Below, in pieces: positions 37,141-48,853 of a DNA stretch of 64,000 nucleotides. How positions within the stretch are numbered: position 1 is the first letter of the stretch; each line of letters opens with the position of its first letter. Origin of the DNA: Diaphorobacter ruginosibacter (lineage in GTDB: Bacteria; Pseudomonadota; Gammaproteobacteria; Burkholderiales; Burkholderiaceae_C); the NCBI RefSeq assembly GCF_014395975.1, contig NZ_CP060714.1, positions 4,712,001 to 4,776,000 on the forward strand, in the 5' to 3' direction. The notes below the pieces were generated by a model, which had not been told where the DNA came from, made no database searches, and was given only the letters and a program-made list of their open reading frames with translations. Both the position numbers and the translations under genes were made by a program.

Positions 37141-38685
37141 TCAGCGCAGATGCCGCTGGCTCACCACCACGACGGCGGCGAGGGCGGCGACGGCGCCGAG
37201 GACCTGGTAGAGGTGCTGGCACGCCATGAAGAGCGCCTGCTGCTGGAGGGTGGCGCCCAGTTCCGCAAGCGCGGCGCCCTGGGCCTGCGACACCGTATAG
37301 CCCAGCTGCTCGAAATGCACCTGCATGGCGTGCAGCCACGACACCGCCGCGGGGTCGGATGGCGTCACGCGGGCTGCGAGGTCGTTGTACTCCATGAACC
37401 GATTGTCCTGCAGCGCCACGGCGGCGACGGCGGAGGAGAACGATGCCATCATCTGGCGCATGATGTTCTTGCTCTGATAGCCCTTGGCGAAATGCCGGGC
37501 ATCGAGTGCGCGGAAGGTGAGCGCGGCCACCGGAAGCACCATCAGCACGCCGAAGAACCCCTTGATGACCAATGCACCATACAGCGCCGATGCCGGGGCA
37601 TCGGGTGGAATGCTGCTCAGCCAGAACGAGGCACCGGCCATGGCGATGCAGCCGGCCATCATCAGCGCGCGCTTGTTGGCGACCTGGCCCGCATACCGTA
37701 TGTAGAGGACCGCGACGGCCAGACTGATCAGGGCCGCAAAGCTGTTGAGCCAGCCGGTGGTGACCAGCGGGATGTGCAGGCCCTGCTCCGCGAATTGGGG
37801 GAACAGGTAGTTGCTGAAGTTCACGATGAAGTAGTAGAGCGCATACAGCGCGATGCCCACCAGGAATCCGGGGTGCGTGAGATCGCGCAGATGCAGCAGC
37901 GGCTCGTCGTGTTTCCATTGGTGCATGCCGAACAGGCCCAGCAGCAGCACGCCGGTCAGGATCACCAGCGCGAGGCGCTCGGGATGATCGAAGAGCTCGT
38001 AGCGGGCCTCCGAGAAGCTCCATTGCACGCAGCCGATCGCCAGCACGAAGAGCAGGACGGGCGCAAGCGACCAGCGCACCGGCGTGCTGCTCCTGCCGAG
38101 GTGGCGCGGCAGCAGCCAGCGCACGGCCAGGGCGATCAGTGCGGCCGGCGGAAGCACCACCCAGAAGACCCAGCGCCAGCCCCAGCCGTCCACGAGCCAT
38201 GCGGACAGCAGCGGGCCGATCGCGCCGACGCTGAAGATGCTCAGCATGTACACGCGCACGGCGCGGGGCCGCTGGGCGGGCGAGAACAGCATGGGAATGA
38301 GCACGCGTGTGCTGATGAAGAACGCGCCGCCACCGAGGCCCTGCATCAGTCGCGCGGTGGTGAGTTCGGCCAGGTTGGCGGCATTCGCCGAGGCCAGGTC
38401 GCCGAGCGCATACAGCAGCAGCGCCAGGAGCAGGTAGTGGCGGTAGCCGAAATGCCTCGACAGCCACTGCTGCATCGCGATCATCAGCATGCTGCCGATG
38501 GCGTAGGCTGCCTGCACCTGTGCGAACTCGCGCGGCGCCACGCCGATGCCGCCCAGGATGTGCGACGAGGCGAAGACGAACATGCCGTTCTCGAGAAACT
38601 CCATGCCCACCAGCGCGCCCAGCAGCCACATCAGCAGCAGCTGCTTTTCTCGATGCAGGAAATGGTGCCAGCGCGGGGCTTTCAT
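37141..38685 (-). CDS. MFS transporter, DHA2 (EmrB-like) drug exporter
   Basis: A 514-residue transporter with about 14 hydrophobic segments, the DHA2 topology. Recognisable are ARLMQGLGGGAFFISTRVLI (motif C-like region) and GWGWRWVFWVVLPPAALIAL, the typical 'WRWxFxxxxP' of EmrB-type proteins. The marR-type gene lies 70 bp upstream on the same strand, so this is probably a MarR-regulated efflux system. No EmrA-type membrane fusion protein is adjacent. Confidence 0.87.
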   Translation of the reverse strand: MKAPRWHHFLHREKQLLLMWLLGALVGMEFLENGMFVFASSHILGGIGVAPREFAQVQAAYAIGSMLMIAMQQWLSRHFGYRHYLLLALLLYALGDLASANAANLAELTTARLMQGLGGGAFFISTRVLIPMLFSPAQRPRAVRVYMLSIFSVGAIGPLLSAWLVDGWGWRWVFWVVLPPAALIALAVRWLLPRHLGRSSTPVRWSLAPVLLFVLAIGCVQWSFSEARYELFDHPERLALVILTGVLLLGLFGMHQWKHDEPLLHLRDLTHPGFLVGIALYALYYFIVNFSNYLFPQFAEQGLHIPLVTTGWLNSFAALISLAVAVLYIRYAGQVANKRALMMAGCIAMAGASFWLSSIPPDAPASALYGALVIKGFFGVLMVLPVAALTFRALDARHFAKGYQSKNIMRQMMASFSSAVAAVALQDNRFMEYNDLAARVTPSDPAAVSWLHAMQVHFEQLGYTVSQAQGAALAELGATLQQQALFMACQHLYQVLGAVAALAAVVVVSQRHLR

Positions 38686-38755
38686 GAGGGTGTCCTAAGT
38701 GCGTGCACGCATGCGTGGTGCGGTGCGGCGTGCGTCGGGGCGTGTGTTCCGGGGA

Positions 38756-39262
38756 TCAGGCCCGGGAGGCCGCCGTCACGTCCATGGTCTGCAGCCGTTC
38801 GTGCACGCGCCGCAACTGCTGCTGCATCTCGTGTGTTGCCGTATCGCCGATGGACGACCAGATCTGCAGATAGACCGCCTGCACGACAGGCATGGTCTTG
38901 AGCAGCAGCTCCGCGCCCTGGGACGTGAGCTGCAACTGCAGGCTGCGCCGGTCCTGCGCGTCGGCCGAGCGCACCAGCAGTCCGCGCCGCTCCATGCCGT
39001 CAAGCAGGCGCGTGACCTGGGTGCGCGTGGCGTTCAGCGACACGCCCAGCGAGGAGGGCCGCAGCGGCTCGTGCACGGCATCCGCAAGCAGGTTGAGCGC
39101 CAGGTATTCCTGCATGTGCAGCGCAAACGGCGCCAAGGCCTCGTTCACGCGCTGCTCCAGCAGGGCGGCGGTGTGCAGCATGAGGCGCGATGCGGCCACG
39201 GCATCCAGCACTTTTCGGGGTTTGCCGGCAAGAATGCGTTCGAGGCGGGAGTCAAGGCTCAT
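38756..39262 (-). CDS. MarR family transcriptional regulator
   Basis: A 168-residue MarR-type repressor. The winged HTH includes LGVSLNATRTQVTRLLDGME, then RRGLLVRSADAQDRRSLQLQ, the conserved DxRxxxLxLT-type wing. It precedes the DHA2 exporter gene on the same strand and likely represses it and itself through the palindrome at 39284. Confidence 0.9.
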   Translation of the reverse strand: MSLDSRLERILAGKPRKVLDAVAASRLMLHTAALLEQRVNEALAPFALHMQEYLALNLLADAVHEPLRPSSLGVSLNATRTQVTRLLDGMERRGLLVRSADAQDRRSLQLQLTSQGAELLLKTMPVVQAVYLQIWSSIGDTATHEMQQQLRRVHERLQTMDVTAASRA

Positions 39263-39283
39263 GATCGTCGTGGATGTTATTTG

Positions 39284-39297
39284 ATTTCAATTGAAAT
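39284..39297. promoter_or_regulatory. Perfect 14-bp palindrome upstream of marR, likely operator
   Basis: ATTTCAATTGAAAT is fully self-complementary and lies 22 bp upstream of the marR start in an AT-rich stretch. Size and position fit a MarR dimer site controlling the marR-exporter transcript. Confidence 0.6.
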
Positions 39298-39439
39298 TAT
39301 ATCGTTTGTAATTAATAGGCGCAACACGAAGCCGTCGAACGCGCCGGACAGGGGTTTGTAGGCTTGTAGCGCGTGGGGCTGTGCAGCGGTGCGGGCGGTG
39401 TCCTATGATGTTTGGTTCGCCTGCGATGTGTGAGATTCC

Positions 39440-42502
<3,063 letters not shown>

Positions 42503-43088
42503 GTTTTTGGGTTCTTGGCTGAGGGCGGAGGCCGGGAGTGCCCCCGGCGGGGCAGTCACTTTTTGCGCGCGCAAAAAGTCACCAAAAAGGCGTTTTAATA
42601 CCCACGGCAGAACTCGCTTTTCGCCTGCGGCGCTCCGCTCAGACAGCCGCCGTGAGTCAGATTAGGGGGAGGAGCATTCGGCACGTCGCTGCGCTCGTGC
42701 TGGGGCATCTCGCGACTTCGCGAGATGTACAGTGACCCAATTCACCCCTGTGGTTCAAACTTGACGCTGTCGGCTCGCCCGAAGTCGGGCGAGCAGGCAC
42801 GAGCGCAGCGACGTGCCGTAAACACATCTTCCAGACTGACTCGCGGTGGCTGTCTGAACGGAGCGCGCAGCGCGAAGTGAGTTTTACCGCGTGAACCCGC
42901 ATTGAAAGCGCATTTTTGGTGACTTTTTGGGCAAGACCAAAAAGTTACTGCCCCGCCGGGGGCACTCCCGGCCTCCTCCCTCAAAACAACTATCAACCCC
43001 CACTCAAACCCGGACCCCCACGGCAGAACAAGAACGCACTGCACTCATGCCTTGGAGGAGGAGGGGGAGAAGGAGGGAGTAGGCTTCC
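42503..43088. other. Intergenic region after uvrA (586 bp) filled by an inverted-repeat element
   Basis: No gene is supported. The space is occupied mainly by the near-palindromic element at 42527-42976. The remaining 110 bp before the convergent aspartoacylase-like gene is low-complexity (purine-rich GGAGGAGGGGGAGAAGGAGG at 43056-43075). Short open frames inside the element are by-products of its palindromic sequence. Confidence 0.7.
42527..42976. repeat. 450-bp near-palindromic intergenic repeat element
   Basis: The outermost 39 bases (42527-42565) and the last 39 (42938-42976) are inverted copies with one mismatch; the arm begins GGAGGCCGGGAGTGCCCCCG. Further inside, diverged arms pair around 42600-42660 and 42835-42895. 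A perfect 21-bp pair starts GGCACGTCGCTGCGCTCGTG (42680-42700) and is repeated inverted at 42797-42817. Near the centre are two perfect hairpins: CATCTCGCGA with its complement (42706-42727) and GCTCGCCCGA with its complement (42773-42794). No transposase is present. It resembles a non-autonomous mobile repeat. Confidence 0.8.
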
Positions 43089-44060
43089 TCAAACCACCCT
43101 GCGCCGCGCGAACCGCACCACCGTCACACCGGCGCGCGCCTGGCGCGTCGAGGGCATCACCAGCACGCAGTCGTCGTAGGGCGTGGTGACGGGCTCGCCG
43201 TCGTTGTCGCCGATCACGGTGCCTGCCTTGGCGATCACTTCCAGGCCGGTGAAGGGTTCGGTGAAGGTGAAGCGCTCGCTTTTCGCGACGACCGGGCCGG
43301 TCACCTCCAGCGCCCATTGGCGTGGTGCATCGGCCAGACGCCAGCCCGGCAGCCGGGTGTTGAGTGTCTCGCGCGAGGCGGTGCCCGCGGCCTCCAGGAA
43401 GCGCACGCAGGTGTCGTGCGCCACGGCGCGGCTCTGTGGGTCGCCGTGGAAGCCGCATTCGACGAGCAGCGTGCGCGAGTCGCCTGCAGTGTCGTCGGGC
43501 TGGCCGAAGCGGCCATAGTCGCGCATGCGCGTGCCGTCCTTGTGGCCCGCGTCGATCACGATGTGTTCGGGCGCGCGCATCTGTGCGGCAAGCGTGAGGT
43601 TGCGCGGCTGAATGCCGGTGAGCAGCAGCGGCGCCGAAGGCTCGTGCATCGAATGGATGTCGAGCACCCAGTCGGCTTGGCGGATGAACGGACGCAGCTG
43701 CGCCGCACGGCGGCGCTCCTGGGTGTCGCCGGCGTCGATGCGCTCGTCGCTCCATTGGCGGTTCATGTCCTGGTCCACGAAGCGCGAGGCATCGTGGTTG
43801 TGCGGATCGAAGGTGTCGAATGCGGCCAGGTTGCAGAACGCGAGCGTGAGCGTGCCGTGCTCCGGCCTGAAGCCCGCATCGAGCAGGCCTTTCAATGCCC
43901 AGGCGCCGCACAGTTCGTTGCCGTGGATGAGTGCGCTGATCAGCACATGGCGGCCGGGCTGGCCGGAGTCGAAATGCCAGACGCCTTCGGTGCCGGTGTT
44001 GCCCGTGCGCCAGGCGCCGAGGTCGGGTGCGGGAAGTTCAAATTTCAGTTCTGCGGACAT
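43089..44060 (-). CDS. Succinylglutamate desuccinylase/aspartoacylase family protein
   Basis: A zinc-dependent amidohydrolase of the M14-like AstE/AspA family, 323 residues from the ATG at 44060. An ATG four codons earlier (44072) is the alternative. Zinc and catalytic residues are visible: HGNELCG (His and Glu ligands), LDIHSMHE (third ligand), and LLVECGFHGD with the catalytic glutamate. The C-terminal part (from about residue 240) is a beta-rich barrel. It likely removes an acyl group from an N-acyl amino acid. It follows a Bug receptor gene by 52 bp on the same strand, so the receptor may import its substrate. Confidence 0.85.
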   Translation of the reverse strand: MSAELKFELPAPDLGAWRTGNTGTEGVWHFDSGQPGRHVLISALIHGNELCGAWALKGLLDAGFRPEHGTLTLAFCNLAAFDTFDPHNHDASRFVDQDMNRQWSDERIDAGDTQERRRAAQLRPFIRQADWVLDIHSMHEPSAPLLLTGIQPRNLTLAAQMRAPEHIVIDAGHKDGTRMRDYGRFGQPDDTAGDSRTLLVECGFHGDPQSRAVAHDTCVRFLEAAGTASRETLNTRLPGWRLADAPRQWALEVTGPVVAKSERFTFTEPFTGLEVIAKAGTVIGDNDGEPVTTPYDDCVLVMPSTRQARAGVTVVRFARRRVV

Positions 44061-44112
44061 GGGAGGGCTCATTCGCGAATGTGTTCACTGATGCACTGGT
44101 TCGTTCACTCGG

Positions 44113-45144
44113 TCATTCTTCGATCTTCGCGAACTGCACGATCTTGGTGTATTTCGCGATCTCGTCGTTCAGGAACTTGCCCATGTTCACATCGGGCGAG
44201 GCCACGCCGGAGCCTGCGGCAGACATCTTCTGGCGGAAGTCGGGCGATGCGAGCGTCTCATTCAGCGCCTTCTTCAGCTTGGCCTGGATGGGCTGCGGCA
44301 GGTGGGCCGGGGCCATGAGCGCGAACCACGAGGTGATGTCCACGTTCTTGAACTGCGGGAATTCGGAGAGCGCGGGAATGTCGGGCGTGGCCTGCGCACG
44401 CTTGGCTTCCGTGGTGCCGAGCGCGATCACCTTGCCGGCCTTGATGTGCGGAAGGCCGCTGGAGAGCACGAACACGCCGAACTCGAGGTTATTGCCCACC
44501 AGGTCGTTGGTGAGCGGTGCCACGCCGCGGTAGGGGATGTGCGTCATGAACAGGCCGCCCTGTTCCTTGACCATCTCGCCCGCCAGGTGCAGCGCCGTGC
44601 CCACGCCCGAGCTGCCGTAGCTGAACTTGCCGGGATTCTTCTTCACGAGCTGCGTGAATTCGTTGGCGTTCTTCACACCGGATTTCGGCGAGGCCACGAG
44701 CACCATGGGCTGCGAGCCGATCAGGCCGATGGGCGTGAAGCTGTTGATGCTGTACTTCACATTCCGCGTGACCAGCTTGGCGATGGCCAGCTCATTGTTC
44801 GCGCCGACCAGCAGCGTGTAGCCATCGGCGGCGGCATTCGCCACCTTCTGTGCGCCGATGGTGCCGCCCGCGCCGCCCAGGTTCTCGATGACCACGGGCT
44901 GGCCGAGGCGGTTCGAGAGCTCGACGCCCACCAGGCGTCCCATCAGGTCGGTGCTGCCGCCCGGCGGATATCCCACGATGATGGTGATCGGCTTGGTGGG
45001 GTAGGCGGCCGGGTCTTCCGCGGCGTGGGCCGGAGCGGCACAGGCGGCGACGAGCGACAGTCCGTATGCCAGCGCGCGGGCTGCTGCGCTGCGGCGGGAA
45101 ATCGAGGGAGTGGGCAATGGCGTGGTGGCGGTCCGGTGGTGCAT
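44113..45144 (-). CDS. Bug family (TctC-type) tripartite tricarboxylate transporter substrate-binding protein
   Basis: A 343-residue periplasmic receptor. A basic N-terminus and signal peptide (AAARALAYGLSLVAACAAPA, then HA) precede the mature start AEDPAAYPTKPITIIVGYPP, with the motif VVIENLGGAGG following. The ATG at 45144 is chosen for the family length; the in-frame ATG at 45249 would put a non-signal tail in front. It is upstream of the aspartoacylase-like gene and downstream of a LysR gene, all on the minus strand. Two direct repeats at 45221-45252 lie in its promoter region. Confidence 0.88.
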   Translation of the reverse strand: MHHRTATTPLPTPSISRRSAAARALAYGLSLVAACAAPAHAAEDPAAYPTKPITIIVGYPPGGSTDLMGRLVGVELSNRLGQPVVIENLGGAGGTIGAQKVANAAADGYTLLVGANNELAIAKLVTRNVKYSINSFTPIGLIGSQPMVLVASPKSGVKNANEFTQLVKKNPGKFSYGSSGVGTALHLAGEMVKEQGGLFMTHIPYRGVAPLTNDLVGNNLEFGVFVLSSGLPHIKAGKVIALGTTEAKRAQATPDIPALSEFPQFKNVDITSWFALMAPAHLPQPIQAKLKKALNETLASPDFRQKMSAAGSGVASPDVNMGKFLNDEIAKYTKIVQFAKIEE

Positions 45145-45220
45145 GGTGTCGTCTTCCGATTCGTTATGTAGGGATGGGTGGTGTGCGAGGCGGATTTTGC
45201 GGAAGCGGCTCGCGGGTGTT

Positions 45221-45252
45221 GGTGCCAATTCGGCACAATATGGTGCCAATTC
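45221..45252. promoter_or_regulatory. Two direct repeats 21 bp apart upstream of the Bug gene
   Basis: GGTGCCAATTC occurs at 45221-45231 and again at 45242-45252, exactly two helical turns apart. They lie between the lysR gene and the Bug receptor gene, about 80-110 bp before the receptor start. Same-face tandem sites suit cooperative binding by an oligomeric regulator such as the neighbouring LysR protein. Confidence 0.5.
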
Positions 45253-45324
45253 AAACCAAATGTCGTCCTCGAAAACCTCGCGCGAACATTTCCTGACCGG
45301 GGGTCGGCGCTGCCCTGGGGGGCC

Positions 45325-46227
45325 TCAGCTGCGCACGGCAAGCCGCTCCCACATGGCTTCCGCGAAGGGAGAGAGCCTGCGCTTGGGGCGATACACGCGC
45401 ACGTCGAAGCGGATGTCGAAACGCTTGTCGCCCGCCCGAGCGAGCCGCCCAGCCGCCACTTCGGCATGGGCCAGCGACCAGGGCAGCCAGGACATACCCA
45501 GGCCCTTGAGCACGTACTCGAGATGCGCATCGGGCGAATCGCACTCCATCAGGCGCTGCAGGTGCGGCGCATCGGGGTGGTGGGCGAGGTGGTCTTCCAC
45601 AAGGCGCCCGAGCGCGAGGCTGCGCGCATAGGCCACATAGGGCGTGGGCGCTGCGGCGTGCCTGCCGAAAGCGTGGCGCGGCTCGCCCTGGGCGAGGGCC
45701 TGTGACAGGGGAACGAGCCTGTCGGAGGCCAGCGTGGCGTGCATGTACTGGCGCGCGTCGAGCGGCACGACCAGCGCGGGATGGTGGAACAGCACCGAGA
45801 AATCCGCATCGCCCTGCTGCAGCAATTGCACGGTTTCGGCGAGCGATCCGGTACGGATGTGGAGCTCGCCTTCGCCCAGCAGGTTGCGTACGCGCACCAG
45901 CCAATCAGCCACCACCGTGCGGGCGAGCGTGCGGCCGGTGGCCAGCGTCACGGTGCGCGCGTGCCGGCCGGCAATCGTCTGCAACTCGTCATGCGATTGC
46001 GTGAGGTTGCGGATGAGCTGCTCCGCCGTTTCCAGGAATGCCTCGCCGGCCGGTGTCAGCCGCACGGGGCCTCCGCCCGGCTGGACCAGCGGCGTGCCCG
46101 CCCAGGCTTCGAGCGCGCGGATGCGGCGCCCGAAGGCCGGATGCGTCACATGGCGCAATTCGGCTGCACGGGTGTAGCTGCGCTCCTGGGCGAGAGCGAT
46201 GAAATCTTCCAGCCACTTCAATTGCAT
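45325..46227 (-). CDS. LysR family transcriptional regulator (HypT/YjiE-like)
   Basis: A 300-residue LysR-type regulator starting MQLKWLEDFIALAQERSYTR, with AAELRHVTHPAFGRRIRALE as recognition region. This 'KWLxDFxxLxxxxxxxxAAxxRxVxxPAFxRRIRALE' pattern is the one seen in the E. coli hypochlorite regulator HypT and its relatives. Placement upstream of the Bug/aspartoacylase pair suggests local regulation rather than an oxidative-stress role. The 180-bp gap to the Bug gene contains the direct repeats. Confidence 0.86.
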   Translation of the reverse strand: MQLKWLEDFIALAQERSYTRAAELRHVTHPAFGRRIRALEAWAGTPLVQPGGGPVRLTPAGEAFLETAEQLIRNLTQSHDELQTIAGRHARTVTLATGRTLARTVVADWLVRVRNLLGEGELHIRTGSLAETVQLLQQGDADFSVLFHHPALVVPLDARQYMHATLASDRLVPLSQALAQGEPRHAFGRHAAAPTPYVAYARSLALGRLVEDHLAHHPDAPHLQRLMECDSPDAHLEYVLKGLGMSWLPWSLAHAEVAAGRLARAGDKRFDIRFDVRVYRPKRRLSPFAEAMWERLAVRS

Positions 46228-46252
46228 GGCCGGGACCTCTGAAGGGCGGTAC

Positions 46253-47077
46253 TCAGGCGCGGGCCGCGTTGAGCGCGTCGCGCGTGGTCAGGGCGGCCTG
46301 GCGTGCAGCGGCGGCGAAGTCGTCGCCGGACGACGCATAGAGGATGGCACGCGAGGAGTTCACGGCGATCATGCCGTCCTGCGTGAGGCCCGCGCGTACG
46401 GTGGCAGCGGCATCGCCTCCCTGGGCGCCCACGCCGGGAATCAGCAGCGGCAGGGTGGGCGCCAGCGCGCGTACACGTTCGATCTCCGCAGGGTAGGTGG
46501 CGCCCACCACCAGGCCCAGCTGGCCGTTTTTGTTCCATGGGCCTTGCGCCTGGCGCGCCACATGCTCGTAAAGCAGGGGCTGGCCCTCGACGCTTGCCAG
46601 ACGCTGGGCCTGCAGGTCGTTGCCACCCGGGTTGGATGTGCGGCACAGCAGGAACGCTCCCTTGCCGTGGTATTGCAGGTAGGGCTCGATCGAGTCGAAA
46701 CCCATGAAGGGAGAGAGCGTCACCGCATCCGCTCCGTAGCGCTCGAAGGCTTCCTTGGCGTACTGCTCGGCCGTGGAGCCGATGTCACCGCGCTTGGCAT
46801 CGAGGATCACCGGTACGTGCGGCGCATTGCAGCGCATGTGCTGCATCAGGCGCTCGAGCTGGTCTTCCGCGCCATGCGCAGCGAAATAGGCGATCTGGGG
46901 CTTGAACGAACCGGCCACATCGGCCGTGGCATCGACGATGGCCGCGCAGAAATCGTAGATTTTCTGTGCGTCGCCGCGCATGCCCTGCGGGAAGCGGCTG
47001 GGTTCGGGATCCAGGCCCACGCACAGCATGGAATTGTTTTGCGCCGAGGCGTTGCGCAGCATTTCGATGAAGGTCAT
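46253..47077 (-). CDS. pyrF: Orotidine 5'-phosphate decarboxylase (type 2)
   Basis: Decarboxylates OMP to UMP, the last step of de novo pyrimidine synthesis. The 274-residue product is the longer type-2 form: N-terminal CVGLDPEPSRFP, then SFKPQIAYF, the catalytic segment VILDAKRGDIGSTA (Lys95), and C-terminal PGVGAQGGD. The ATG at 47077 matches the family start MTFIEMLRNA; the reading frame open further upstream overlaps the divergent exporter gene. Confidence 0.95.
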   Translation of the reverse strand: MTFIEMLRNASAQNNSMLCVGLDPEPSRFPQGMRGDAQKIYDFCAAIVDATADVAGSFKPQIAYFAAHGAEDQLERLMQHMRCNAPHVPVILDAKRGDIGSTAEQYAKEAFERYGADAVTLSPFMGFDSIEPYLQYHGKGAFLLCRTSNPGGNDLQAQRLASVEGQPLLYEHVARQAQGPWNKNGQLGLVVGATYPAEIERVRALAPTLPLLIPGVGAQGGDAAATVRAGLTQDGMIAVNSSRAILYASSGDDFAAAARQAALTTRDALNAARA

Positions 47078-47134
47078 GGGTGCGATTTTAGTGGGCTCAG
47101 CGAAATCTTCATCCCGCAGGCACAATCGGCCGCT

Positions 47135-48022
47135 ATGCCTTCGTTTTCCCGTCGCCAGCTGGTGCTGCTGGTTTTGCTCACCTTGATCTGGGGCCTGAAC
47201 TGGCCCGTGATGAAGCAGGGCATCGCCCACTATCCCCCTCTTACCTTCCGCGCGCTGTCCCTGCTGCTGGGCCTGCCGATCATCGGCATGGTCGTGGTCT
47301 ACCAGAAGGCCTCGTTCAAGGTGCCGCGTTCGTTCTGGCCGATGCTGCTGGTGCTTGCGATTCCGAACATGGTGCTCTGGCACAGCATGATGATCCTGGC
47401 GATCCCGAATCTCTCGAGCGGCCGTGCGGCGATCCTGGGCTACACCATGCCCATCTTCTCCGCCGTGTTCGGCGGCCTGTTCTTCCGTGACCGCCTGCCG
47501 GCCCGCGCATGGATCGGCGTGGCGGCCGCGGCCATCGGCGTGCTGCTGTTGCTCTGGCACGAGCTGGAGGCGCTCGGCAGCCGACCTTTCGGCGTGAGCC
47601 TGATGCTGGTCTCAGCGGCCAGCTGGGCGATCGGCACGCAGCTGCTGCGACGCACGCGGATTCCCGTGCCGCTGATCACGCTGTCGTTCTGGATGGTGGC
47701 GATCGGTGCCGCCGCGTTGACCCTGATGGCGGTGATCTTCGAAGGCTCACAATTCCACGTACCCGAAGGCGCGGCGCTGTTCGGCGTGCTCTACAACGGC
47801 TTCCTGGCGCTCGGCTTCGCACAGGTGACGTGGTTCTTCCTGGCCCGCAACCTGCCGCCCGTGGCCTCGACCTTGAGCGTGATGCTGATCCCCGTGATCG
47901 GTCTGTTCAGCGGGTCGCTGTGGCTGGGGGAGCAGTTGCACTGGCAGGACTGGACCGCCGTTGTTCTCATGATGGTGGCCATCGCCTCCGTATTGTTGCC
48001 ATCAGGAAAGAAGCAGGGCTGA
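47135..48022 (+). CDS. DMT superfamily (EamA) transporter
   Basis: A 295-residue inner-membrane transporter with ten hydrophobic segments in two EamA repeats (first starting LVLLVLLTLIWGLNWPVMKQ; second covering GVSLMLVSAASWAIGTQLLR onwards). It diverges from pyrF, with 57 bp between them. The substrate is unknown; relatives export amino acids or other metabolites. A strong terminator follows at 48162. Confidence 0.88.
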   Translation: MPSFSRRQLVLLVLLTLIWGLNWPVMKQGIAHYPPLTFRALSLLLGLPIIGMVVVYQKASFKVPRSFWPMLLVLAIPNMVLWHSMMILAIPNLSSGRAAILGYTMPIFSAVFGGLFFRDRLPARAWIGVAAAAIGVLLLLWHELEALGSRPFGVSLMLVSAASWAIGTQLLRRTRIPVPLITLSFWMVAIGAAALTLMAVIFEGSQFHVPEGAALFGVLYNGFLALGFAQVTWFFLARNLPPVASTLSVMLIPVIGLFSGSLWLGEQLHWQDWTAVVLMMVAIASVLLPSGKKQG

Positions 48023-48161
48023 GATCGCAGCTTGTGATGTGGTCTGTGCGATAGGGTGGCTGGTTCGACTTCTGCTCTCCGCCCTAAAAAAGACCTCCAC
48101 AACAAGAACCGCCCCAAGGGGCCAGGACCATTCAGACAAGCCCAACCAAAGCTGAAGGCAA

Positions 48162-48198
48162 GTAAAAAGGGAACGTGTAGACCACGTTCCCTTTTTAC
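48162..48198. terminator. Bidirectional Rho-independent terminator
   Basis: A perfect 15-bp inverted repeat (GTAAAAAGGGAACGT at 48162-48176 and its complement at 48184-48198) with a 7-nt loop. Both strands end in a run of five T. It sits between the convergent EamA and FlgO-like genes and should serve both. Confidence 0.88.
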
Positions 48199-48265
48199 AT
48201 TGAGCCTGCTGCAAACCACCCAGAGTCGGTCAGGTCAGCAGTCCTGCCCTGGTCGCGTCCCCCGC

Positions 48266-48853
48266 TCAGCGTTGCGCACCCAGCAGGCGCTTGACGTCAC
48301 GGTCCATGGGCAGGGCGTAGTCGTAGCCGCGGATGATGCGGCTGTCTTCGGTGCGCACCAGCTTCATGCTCACATAGGTGTAGGCAGAGGCAGGGGAATA
48401 GGTACCCACGAGCACCATCACGGCGTTGTGCTGGCGGGCGATGTCGCGCACTTCACGCGACAGCAGCAGCTCACCCGTGCCTTCGCGGACGAAGACGGTG
48501 CCGCGCAGCTTGATTTCCTTCACGTTGAAGCCGGCCATCGCCATGTTGGTGGCGTATTGCTCGGACAGCGTGCGGCCCAGCGGGGCGGAGCGCGTGGTGT
48601 CGTTCACGTCGACGACGGTGGCGACCAGCACGGGGCCCGGGCCCACGGAGGTGACGTCCACGCCGGTCAGCAGCTGGTTCACGGCGTCCTTGCTGCTCTT
48701 GAGGAACTGGTTCTCGCCCGCGTCCTTGTAGGTCGGATCGACGCGCGTGACGGGCGCGCTGCTATAGCTTGTGCAGCCGGCCAGGACCGTTGCGGCGGTG
48801 ACAGCGAGTGCGAACTTGGCGGAAGAAGCCATCATCTTTGTCTTCATCATCAT
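48266..48853 (-). CDS. FlgO family outer-membrane lipoprotein
   Basis: A 195-residue lipoprotein. The signal peptide ends in the lipobox VLAGC. The mature protein resembles the FlgO domain, with SSKDAVNQLLTGVD, GRTLSEQYATNMAMAGF and VLVGTYSPASAYTYVSMKLV. FlgO is known from Vibrio as an outer-membrane flagellar accessory protein, but no flagellar genes are in this window. The start overlaps the stop of the upstream lipoprotein gene by 4 bp (ATGA), so the two are made together. Confidence 0.8.
   Translation of the reverse strand: MMMKTKMMASSAKFALAVTAATVLAGCTSYSSAPVTRVDPTYKDAGENQFLKSSKDAVNQLLTGVDVTSVGPGPVLVATVVDVNDTTRSAPLGRTLSEQYATNMAMAGFNVKEIKLRGTVFVREGTGELLLSREVRDIARQHNAVMVLVGTYSPASAYTYVSMKLVRTEDSRIIRGYDYALPMDRDVKRLLGAQR

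Noticed and set aside
37057..38901. 614-codon plus-strand open frame opposite the DHA2 exporter
   Set aside because: Shadow of the exporter gene; no start context, no domain.
42657..42902. Small proteins encoded inside the 450-bp inverted repeat
   Set aside because: The frames arise on both strands from the palindromic sequence, with no ribosome binding site or family resemblance.
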